Part shown: positions 1-5,578 of the stretch, one piece after another
Position numbering within the stretch: the stretch's first letter is position 1
Layout: every line of letters begins with the position of its first letter
Source of the DNA: Pseudomonadota bacterium
GTDB lineage: Bacteria; Pseudomonadota; Alphaproteobacteria; UBA9655
Reading direction: 5' to 3'
NCBI GenBank assembly: GCA_021809225.1
Contig: JAKBAL010000018.1
Coordinates: 1-12,421, forward strand
DNA length: 12,421 nt
The notes under the pieces: model-generated
The model's input: the letters and a program-made list of their open reading frames with translations, nothing else
What the model was told of the DNA's origin: nothing
The model's database searches: none
Made by a program: the position numbers and the translations under genes

Positions 1-1
1 C

Positions 2-2932
2 TTTCCTTTAGAAGCGGGTATTTCTCCCTTTTTTGAAGTTGCTGGAGATACAGAACAACAACTTCTCATAAAAAAGGCCGCTCAGAGGGTGATGGAGAAC
101 CCCGTCTTTCAGCCCACCCTTGACGAACTTATCCTTCGTTTTAGCGAATCCACCTTGAAAGAGCTAGATACCTTTATTTTGCAGACGCGAACCTCTTTCC
201 AAAAATGCGTCCTTCAAGAAATTAACAAAGCCCTTCAGACCACTAACATCACGAAAGAAAGCCTTTTAAAGTCTCTTGTGAAGTCTATTCCTGAGGAAAA
301 TCTTAAAAAAGGGCTTGCCTTCTTAGAGCAAGGAAGTCCAACGGATCAGATGCGAGGAACAGCTCTTGCCCAGTTTTTAAGCCTTACTAAAGAGGAAAAA
401 CTTAAAAATTACGAAAGTTATCTCGCCATCTTCCTGACCCAACAAGGGGAAAAGAGAGCGCGTTTATTGACCCAAAAGGTTGCCCTTGCTTCTCCTGTCT
501 TTAAAGATCTTTTAGAGGAAGAGGCTTTGCGGCTTGAAAACTGGATGGAAAAGCGCAATGCCTTGGAAATATCCATCGTGTCCATTGCCTTCTTAAACTA
601 TAGCCTTGCTTTTTTGAAAGCCTATGAAGGCCTTAAAAAAGATCAATCTCTTTTAGATTATGACGATTTGATCCTCAAAACCGTTTCTCTTTTAAAAAAT
701 CCTGGGTGCCATTGGGTCCTTTATAAGCTTGATGGGGGACTTGATCATATTCTTGTGGATGAAGCTCAAGATACGAACCCTGCTCAATGGCAAGTCATTC
801 GTGCCATTGCAGAAGAATTTTACGCAAATGCGGCGACGGATCCGCGTAATCGGACTCTTTTTATTGTTGGGGATGGGAAGCAATCCATTTATAGCTTTCA
901 AGGGGCAGATCCTAAGGTTTTTGCTAAAATGCAGCATGATCTTAGGACTTTTGCTCAAAATTCAGAAAAAGCGTGGGAAGATATTGATCTCACCGTCTCT
1001 TTTCGCTCAACCCCAGAAGTTCTTGCAACGGTTGATGCTGTATTTTCTTCACGACCCCTTTCTCCCTTTCCTCTTCACCATCTCCCTTTTCGCAAAGAAG
1101 CCCCGGGACATGTGGAACTCTGGCCTCTTTTAACAAAAGAAGATGAGCCTCCCCTTGAGCCTTGGCAGCCTCCCCTTGTTCAGCATTGCTCAGATTCTCC
1201 CCAAAAGCGTCTTGCCCAGCTGATAGCTGCAACTATTCAAAGCTGGCTATCTGGGAAGGGGCCTCTGTCCAAACCTATTGGTCCGGGGGACATCCTGATC
1301 CTTTTGCGACGAAGAACTGTCTTTGCTGATACCTTAATCCGGACACTTAAAGATCATGGCATCCCTGTTGCAGGCATCGATCGGCTTTGGCTTCTCGAAG
1401 GAATTGGCGTCCAAGATCTTCTTAAAATCGGGGAATTTTTGCTCCTTCCTGAAGATGATCTTACACTCGCAACGGTTTTAAAGGGACCTCTATTTGGGCT
1501 ATCGGAAGAAGACCTCTTCACTCTTGCCTATGATCGAGACAACCGTTCTCTGTGGCAACGACTTCAAAAGCATGGAGAATTTGAGGCTGTCGTGTCTCTT
1601 TTAAATGACTTGCTTTCTCGCGTTGATTTTTTCACGCCCTTTGCTCTTTTTAGCACCATTTTGGGTCCCCTTGGTGGCAGGCAGAAATGGCATGCTCGAT
1701 TGGGGCCTGAAGTCATTGACTCTCTGGATGAATTTTTAAATCTTTGCCTGTGTTTCCAAGATAAGAAAACACCTTCTCTTCAAGGGTTCCTCCACTGGAT
1801 TTCTCAAGAAATTATTGAGCTTAAACGTGACCTTGATCAAAGTCATCAAGTGCGTGTGATGACCGTTCATGGGTCCAAAGGACTCCAGGCACCGATTGTT
1901 TTCCTTCCCGACACAACCCAACCCCCCGTGGAGGTGGACCCTTTTGACTTTTATGAGAAAGCATTGATATGGTTACCACCATCTGCGAAAGATATTCCTT
2001 TAACAAAGATGCTCAAGCAAAGATTAAGAGAAAAGCAGCAAGAAGAATACTTCCGTCTTTTATATGTGGCACTGACTCGTGCGGAAGATGCCCTTTATAT
2101 TTGCGGATGGGAGGCACCTCATCAAGAAACGTGGTATAATCTTGCGAAAGAAGGTCTCCAAAAAATCGGAGAAGAAATCGAATTTGACTTCTCACCTCAT
2201 CTGAACTTGCAAGGGACAGGGTGGCGTCTGTCATCCGCAAAAGAAGGACATGTTCCGGCCTTCAAAACTGAAAAGTCTCCCGTATTCCTCCTGCCGCAAT
2301 GGTTGAAGACTCCTCCTTCAGATGAAGTTTTACCTAAATCCTTACGACCTTCAGAAGGGGGAGAAGAGGACAGTTTTGGATCTTCTGTTTTTGGGGAATT
2401 TGGAACACAAAGAGGCGTTCTTATCCACAAACTGCTTGAAATTCTTCCTACCGTAGAGAAAAATTTGAGAGAAAAAGCGAGTCTGCGATTTTTAGAAAAA
2501 GAGCAGATCTCTAAAGATATCGCCCTTGAAATGGCGAAAAGCGTTCTAAAAGTTTTTGACGCTTATCCTGATCTTTTTAGTCCTCATTCTCAAGGAGAGG
2601 TCCCCGTTATGGGGATGGTGGGAGGAGCCCTTCTTTCCGGACAAATTGACCGTCTTATCATTAATGAAGACCATATCTTGATCATAGACTATAAAACTCA
2701 TTCCCACGCTCCTCAAGGACTCAAAGATATTCCCCCCTCTTATCTGAAGCAGATGGCTCTCTACCAGGCTACATTGACTCAGATATATCCAGAACACCCC
2801 ATTTTATGTGGGCTTTTATGGACTCAATTGCCTCGCCTCGATCTTTTGCCCGAGACAGTATTGAAAAAGTTCACACCTTTAATTGACGAAAATGAAGGAA
2901 AGGCTTACACTATAGAAAGTGAAGCTCGATAG
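2..2932 (+). CDS. addA: Double-strand break repair helicase-nuclease AddA (5' end cut by window edge)
   Basis: The reading frame is open from base 2, and the residues before the first GTG/ATG (89/92), beginning FPLEAGISPFFEV, match the interior of alphaproteobacterial AddA. The gene therefore starts outside the window, and the Walker A region is not visible. AddA is the UvrD-type helicase plus nuclease subunit of AddAB, which resects double-strand breaks for RecA loading. Visible helicase motifs are the Walker B DEAQDTN (758-778), GDGKQSIYSFQGADP (869-913), VSFRST near 1000, VMTVHGSKG (from 1856) and YVALTRAEDALY near 2060-2098. The C-terminal PD-(D/E)XK nuclease shows RGVLIHKLLE near 2410, then GQIDRL and IIDYKT (about 2637-2700), followed by YLKQMALYQ. 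The frame is intact to TAG. trxA follows 15 bases later, a pairing common in alphaproteobacteria; addB would be expected to the left but is not seen. Confidence 0.95.
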   Translation, partial: FPLEAGISPFFEVAGDTEQQLLIKKAAQRVMENPVFQPTLDELILRFSESTLKELDTFILQTRTSFQKCVLQEINKALQTTNITKESLLKSLVKSIPEENLKKGLAFLEQGSPTDQMRGTALAQFLSLTKEEKLKNYESYLAIFLTQQGEKRARLLTQKVALASPVFKDLLEEEALRLENWMEKRNALEISIVSIAFLNYSLAFLKAYEGLKKDQSLLDYDDLILKTVSLLKNPGCHWVLYKLDGGLDHILVDEAQDTNPAQWQVIRAIAEEFYANAATDPRNRTLFIVGDGKQSIYSFQGADPKVFAKMQHDLRTFAQNSEKAWEDIDLTVSFRSTPEVLATVDAVFSSRPLSPFPLHHLPFRKEAPGHVELWPLLTKEDEPPLEPWQPPLVQHCSDSPQKRLAQLIAATIQSWLSGKGPLSKPIGPGDILILLRRRTVFADTLIRTLKDHGIPVAGIDRLWLLEGIGVQDLLKIGEFLLLPEDDLTLATVLKGPLFGLSEEDLFTLAYDRDNRSLWQRLQKHGEFEAVVSLLNDLLSRVDFFTPFALFSTILGPLGGRQKWHARLGPEVIDSLDEFLNLCLCFQDKKTPSLQGFLHWISQEIIELKRDLDQSHQVRVMTVHGSKGLQAPIVFLPDTTQPPVEVDPFDFYEKALIWLPPSAKDIPLTKMLKQRLREKQQEEYFRLLYVALTRAEDALYICGWEAPHQETWYNLAKEGLQKIGEEIEFDFSPHLNLQGTGWRLSSAKEGHVPAFKTEKSPVFLLPQWLKTPPSDEVLPKSLRPSEGGEEDSFGSSVFGEFGTQRGVLIHKLLEILPTVEKNLREKASLRFLEKEQISKDIALEMAKSVLKVFDAYPDLFSPHSQGEVPVMGMVGGALLSGQIDRLIINEDHILIIDYKTHSHAPQGLKDIPPSYLKQMALYQATLTQIYPEHPILCGLLWTQLPRLDLLPETVLKKFTPLIDENEGKAYTIESEAR

Positions 2933-2947
2933 AAAAGGAATCAAATG

Positions 2948-3265
2948 ATGGAAATTTTAAAAGTAACCGATGGGGCTTTCAAAACAGAGGTTATGGAGTC
3001 AAAGAAACCTGTTCTCGTTGACTTTTGGGCCGAATGGTGTGGCCCTTGCCGTATGATTGCCCCTATTTTGGAAGAAGTCGCTCAAGAAGTTGGTGATAAG
3101 GGTATTATTGCCAAATTAAATATCGACGAAAATCCTGAAACTCCCGCTCTTTTAGGCATTCGATCTATCCCCACCCTCATGCTCTTTAAAAATGGGAAAG
3201 TCGTGGGGACAAAAGTGGGCGTTCAATCAAAGGCTGCACTTGTAGAGTGGATTAGATCTGTCTAA
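2948..3265 (+). CDS. trxA: Thioredoxin 1
   Basis: This is a small cytosolic dithiol-disulfide oxidoreductase that keeps protein thiols reduced and donates electrons to enzymes such as ribonucleotide reductase. At 105 residues it has the usual single-domain length. The active site WCGPC lies at residues 30-34 (3035-3049), in the classic context [11 protein letters not shown] with the buried Asp at 25, and the cis-proline is Pro75 in SIPT. Two ATG codons stand in tandem at 2945 and 2948. The Shine-Dalgarno AAGGAA (2935-2940) is 4 bases from the first and 7 from the second, so I chose 2948; 2945 would add one Met. The gene lies 15 bases behind addA and is probably co-transcribed with it. A large inverted repeat follows the stop codon. 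Confidence 0.97.
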   Translation: MEILKVTDGAFKTEVMESKKPVLVDFWAEWCGPCRMIAPILEEVAQEVGDKGIIAKLNIDENPETPALLGIRSIPTLMLFKNGKVVGTKVGVQSKAALVEWIRSV

Positions 3266-3267
3266 GG

Positions 3268-3349
3268 CATTACAAAACACCAGTTTATATTCATCACATT
3301 TGAAGCCACCCAGGAATAAGGTATCTTCAAGTGTGATGAATACGTAATG
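3268..3349. repeat. Long inverted repeat / hairpin behind trxA
   Basis: Arms 3289-3305 and 3325-3341 are 17-base inverted repeats with one mismatch (G-T in RNA) around a 19-base loop. An outer pair, CATTAC (3268-3273) and GTAATG (3344-3349), pairs further out with an asymmetric left spacer. It lies 23 bases past the trxA stop, so the addA-trxA mRNA would end in or run through this hairpin. No uridine run follows, so it is not a classic intrinsic terminator. It could stabilise the mRNA 3' end, protect from exonucleases, or be a degenerate palindromic element. Confidence 0.6.
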
Positions 3350-3492
3350 TATACTTACGATTTTTGAAACCTATCATGGTGCATTTAGTTCGAAGACAAC
3401 ACCAAAATAGGAAGAAGAAAAGCCCGAGTCCATTATTCTCAAAAGTTATATAAATTTTGAAATAGTAAGAAAGTAGAATAAAAAATAAAATC

Positions 3493-3537
3493 AACCCTCA
3501 AGCTAAGAAAGTAAAATTTTTTAGCTTGAGAAGGGTT
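3493..3537. repeat. Hairpin in the trxA/YciI-GrpB spacer
   Basis: CTCAAGCTAA (3497-3506) pairs perfectly with TTAGCTTGAG (3521-3530). Beyond a three-base bulge, AACC (3493-3496) pairs with GGTT (3534-3537). The 14-base loop is A/T-only apart from two G residues and can pair partly with itself. The right arm overlaps the left copy of a GGTTATACTC direct repeat. It lacks a following T-run, so termination is possible but unproven. Confidence 0.5.
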
Positions 3538-3699
3538 ATACTCAATCAAAATGAAAATTGGGTGTTGAAAAATTTAAAGACTAGATTGCTTCGGCTCTTT
3601 CAGAGCCTCGCAATGACGACCTCCCTAATCGTCATTGCGAGGAGCTTTGCTCCGAAGCAATCCAGAAAACCCTTATTTTCATTCAAGATGGTTATACTC
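3534..3699. mobile_element. Nested palindromic element with flanking 10-bp direct repeats (MITE/REP-like)
   Basis: The core 3584-3662 is a dyad. An outer 11-bp stem (3584-3594 with 3652-3662) encloses two side hairpins (GGCTC/GAGCC at 3593-3607, GGAGC/GCTCC at 3641-3653) and a central 12-bp stem TCGCAATGACGA/TCGTCATTGCGA (3608-3619, 3629-3640). The GATTGCTTCGG and CGTCATTGCGAGGAGC type words are familiar from dispersed palindromic repeats of many bacteria. Further out, AATGAAAAT (3550-3558) and ATTTTCATT (3675-3683) with GGG/CCC form terminal inverted repeats. Exactly six bases beyond each lies a direct GGTTATACTC (3534-3543, 3690-3699), which could be a target duplication. There is no transposase; the small open frame across it is an artefact. 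The MITE reading is inference, while the repeats are seen directly. Confidence 0.65.
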
Positions 3700-3725
3700 T
3701 ATAAAATAATTGAATTGATGTAGAA

Positions 3726-4535
3726 ATGTTTCTTGCTCTTATGAGATACAAAGTTCCTTTTGAGGAGTTAAAGCCTTATCTAAAGGATCATATTGTTTTT
3801 TTAGAAGCCGCCTATGCTCAAAATGCTTTTATTGTCTCAGGGCAAATGATGCCGGATAAGGGAGGTGTGATTCTTTCACCTCTGACGCGACGTGGAGAGT
3901 TTGAACAAATCTTAAGGCAAGACCCCTTCATTGTTCATGACCTTGTTTCTTATGAAGTTATCGCTTTTGATCCTTCCCGTTTTCATCCCGATTTTGCTTC
4001 TTTTATTCGAGAACCGGAAAGAGAAAAAATTGAACTCGTTCCTTACACTCCTGAATGGGATAGTATTTTTAAAGCAGAAGCAGAACTTATTACACGCGCT
4101 TTAAGTGAGGCACTTGTAGACATCCACCATATCGGCAGCACATCCATTCCTGGGATCGTAGCCAAGTCTATTGTTGACATTCTTCCTGTTGTTAAAGACA
4201 TTCACGACGTTGACCGGCTTACACCCTCCTTAGAGGCCTTAGCCTATGAAGCAAGAGGCGAATTTGGTATCCCAGGGCGGCGCTTTTTTATGAAACGACT
4301 GAATGGAAGAAGAACATTCAATGTTCATATCTTTGAAAAAGGCCACCCGGACATTGAACGCCACCTTCGCTTTCGGGATTACATGAGAACCCACCCAGAG
4401 GAAGCTGATGCTTATTCAGAACTTAAGAAAAGTCTTATCATACAATTTCCAGATAATATGGAGCAATATTGCTGGGGAAAAGAGGATTTTATTAAGGCTA
4501 TTGAGGCTAAAGCTTTTCTTTGGCAAGAGCTTTAA
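3726..4535 (+). CDS. YciI-like domain fused to GrpB (UPF0157) nucleotidyltransferase-fold domain
   Basis: This 269-residue protein has two domains. Residues 1-95 match the YciI/YCII dimeric alpha-beta family: the N-terminal strand is MFLALMRYKVP, the middle is GQMMPDKGGVIL, and it ends QDPFIVHDLVSYEVIAF. Residues about 101-265 match the GrpB/UPF0157 family, which has a nucleotidyltransferase fold: IELVPYTPEW, the HHIGSTSIPG loop (134-143), Asp151 in KSIVDIL, FNVHIFEKG, then RHLRFRDYMRTHPEEA. The functions of both families are poorly defined; GrpB domains also occur fused to CoaE in actinobacteria. The ATG at 3726 gives the family-typical N-terminus but has no clear Shine-Dalgarno. An ATG at 3741 is the alternative. 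TATACT and TATAAAAT (3693-3707) could be -10 elements supplied by the right edge of the palindromic element. A dead copy of its 3' end lies at 5511-5570. Confidence 0.88.
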   Translation: MFLALMRYKVPFEELKPYLKDHIVFLEAAYAQNAFIVSGQMMPDKGGVILSPLTRRGEFEQILRQDPFIVHDLVSYEVIAFDPSRFHPDFASFIREPEREKIELVPYTPEWDSIFKAEAELITRALSEALVDIHHIGSTSIPGIVAKSIVDILPVVKDIHDVDRLTPSLEALAYEARGEFGIPGRRFFMKRLNGRRTFNVHIFEKGHPDIERHLRFRDYMRTHPEEADAYSELKKSLIIQFPDNMEQYCWGKEDFIKAIEAKAFLWQEL

Positions 4536-4613
4536 TCAAGGGGTTTCCCCAGCTACGTCAAGGTTATACCGTGGGAGAGAAATCCAGAAAAAAACAATGT
4601 GTTTTATGAAAAA

Positions 4614-4642
4614 TTAACTCCTTAAGGCTATTCTGATAATAT
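4614..4642 (+). promoter_or_regulatory. Candidate sigma-70-like promoter of the cysteine-rich gene
   Basis: TTAACT (4614-4619) and TAATAT (4637-4642) lie 17 bases apart, 40 bases upstream of the ATG at 4683. Each matches four of six consensus positions, and the region is very A/T-rich. An overlapping GATAAT (4635-4640) is another possible -10. The call rests on pattern alone. Confidence 0.3.
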
Positions 4643-4682
4643 TAAAATAAAGATGTAAACCTTAGAAAAATAAGGAGTAGTC

Positions 4683-5111
4683 ATGAGTAAAAAATTTTTT
4701 CAGATAATCAGAGCATCTCTCTTTTTATACTCTATTTTTGCTTTGTCTTCATCAATAGTATTAGGAGAAGAGTCAAGAAACGTAAGTGAGTATCACCAGA
4801 AAGATTGTAGTCATAAGAATAAATGCATGGATGTGAAAGTGTGCGAGCAGTCAGGCGAATGGTGCCAAAGCCAGTGTGGATCGAGCGATGAATGCTTCCA
4901 AAGGTGCGTCCTGCAAGAGTTATCTTGTCTAAAAAAGTCTTGTGAAGATTGTACAGGAACGGATGTATGCACGAAAGCGGAGGAGTGTCTGGACACTCAA
5001 CTTCACTGCCATCACCATTGTGGACATGACACATGGTGTTTAGACGCATGTGACAAGAGGGCGTATTCCTGTATTAAAAACCATTTCAAAGAGTTTTGTA
5101 AACATAAATAG
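4683..5111 (+). CDS. Exported cysteine-rich protein with two 48-residue eight-cysteine repeats
   Basis: I do not recognise this 142-residue protein. It begins with a Sec signal peptide: basic MSKKFFQIIR, a hydrophobic stretch to about residue 27, and a likely cut after Gly28 (VLG-EE). The mature part has 18 cysteines. Cys 42, 48, 54, 61, 65, 71, 75 and 82 recur at 90, 96, 102, 109, 113, 119, 123 and 130, each exactly 48 residues on, giving C-x5-C-x5-C-x6-C-x3-C-x5-C-x3-C-x6-C twice. One further Cys trails each unit (87, 139). Few other residues are shared (Asp41/89, Gly66/114, Ser81/129, Lys84/132), so the duplication is old and the cysteines are under selection. Unit two also has a His cluster (108, 110-112, 115). 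Periplasmic or secreted location with up to nine disulfides is inferred. The Shine-Dalgarno AAGGAG (4672-4677) is 5 bases from ATG. A perfect hairpin follows the stop. Confidence 0.85.
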   Translation: MSKKFFQIIRASLFLYSIFALSSSIVLGEESRNVSEYHQKDCSHKNKCMDVKVCEQSGEWCQSQCGSSDECFQRCVLQELSCLKKSCEDCTGTDVCTKAEECLDTQLHCHHHCGHDTWCLDACDKRAYSCIKNHFKEFCKHK

Positions 5112-5127
5112 ATCATAGAAAGCCTAA

Positions 5128-5189
5128 TAATCTCAAACACGAAATGCAACAGCATCTTAGTATACTGTTGCATTTCGTGTTTGAGATTA
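5128..5189. repeat. Perfect 25-bp inverted repeat with 12-base loop
   Basis: Bases 5128-5152 are the exact reverse complement of 5165-5189, with loop 5153-5164. The left arm begins 16 bases after the stop of the cysteine-rich gene, so its mRNA would end in a very stable stem. No U-run abuts the stem; the nearest T6 is about 14 bases further on (5203-5208). It may be a terminator or stabiliser of that mRNA, or the footprint of a palindromic element. Perfect arms imply recent origin or active maintenance. Confidence 0.8.
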
Positions 5190-5402
5190 GAGTTCAAGAA
5201 GGATTTTTTAAAATATCAGATCCAGCCCCCAAAACAAGGCGATATGGACTTGTTGAAAAGTATGAGAGATTGATTAAAGCGCACTTGGATGCGTAATGAG
5301 TGGTATAAACTCGTCGTTGAACAAACTTAAAAAAGTCTTGCCATAAAGGACTCCCATGAGATAAAGCAAGGATAGGGGATGTGATCGAAAAAGGAGGTGT
5401 AT
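5190..5402. other. Spacer without a recognised gene
   Basis: Both strands carry only short open stretches. On plus, a frame from about 5198 reads protein-like to a stop near 5279. On minus, 5194-5409 is open for 71 codons without a ribosome site. Neither resembles a family I know. The stretch may be decayed coding sequence, since a demonstrable gene relic lies just downstream. Confidence 0.4.
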
Positions 5403-5504
5403 ATGTCATATTATGATAGTATCATAGTCGAGAAGATACATGCATATCCAAGTATGTTCCATAATTCTGAGTTAAGTATTGCGACAGTGGTCCGACAATT
5501 GTAA
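5403..5504 (+). CDS. Possible 33-residue small protein with a full Shine-Dalgarno
   Basis: AAGGAGGTG (5391-5399) is a full-length anti-16S match. The ATG at 5403 lies 5 bases after its AGGAGG core. The frame encodes 33 residues starting MSYYDSIIVEKIHAY and ends at TAA 5502-5504. There is no signal peptide, membrane segment or known motif. The ribosome site is the best in the window, but the frame is short enough to arise by chance and lies in a spacer with gene decay. It could be a small protein, a leader peptide for the downstream glycosyltransferase, or the start of a dead gene. Confidence 0.3.
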   Translation: MSYYDSIIVEKIHAYPSMFHNSELSIATVVRQL

Positions 5505-5510
5505 GATCAG

Positions 5511-5570
5511 GAAATAATTTTGTAGGACTATTGAGCGATAAGCCTTTCTTTGGTGAGAACTTTAATCAAA
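5511..5570 (+). pseudogene. Decayed copy of the 3' end of the GrpB-domain gene
   Basis: Bases 5531-5570 match 4501-4540, the end of the YciI-GrpB gene, at 31 of 40 positions without gaps (25 of 30 over the last 30). Weaker gapped similarity runs back to about 5511. In the same frame the intact gene ends AIEAKAFLWQEL-stop, and this copy reads T-I-E-R-stop-A-F-L-W-stop-E-L-stop: the same terminal stop, with a Lys and a Gln codon turned into stops. It is therefore a non-coding remnant of a GrpB gene end. It runs straight into the ribosome site of the glycosyltransferase. Confidence 0.65.
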
Positions 5571-5578
5571 GGTGAGTT

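Noticed and set aside
729..1133. 134-codon frame inside addA
   Set aside because: It is a shadow of addA in another frame, and the conserved helicase motifs in the main frame leave no doubt which is real.
3584..3662. A tRNA gene suggested by the cloverleaf-like fold
   Set aside because: There is no CCA-acceptor geometry, T-loop GTTCRA box or anticodon arm of the right size; the arms are simple dyads of a repeat.
3534..3699. CRISPR array from repeated short words near GGTTATAC
   Set aside because: Only two or three copies of a 10-base or shorter word exist, with irregular spacing and no cas gene.
3526..3723. Plus-strand 65-codon frame
   Set aside because: It runs straight through the palindromic element and direct repeats, so it is an artefact of repeat sequence.
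4732..5049. Minus-strand 105-codon frame opposite the cysteine-rich gene
   Set aside because: The plus frame has a signal peptide, a strong ribosome site and an exact cysteine repeat; the antisense frame has none of these.
5194..5409. Minus-strand 71-codon frame with protein-like sequence
   Set aside because: It has no ribosome site, no family resemblance, and its 3' end abuts the perfect inverted repeat; chance or decayed sequence is more likely.
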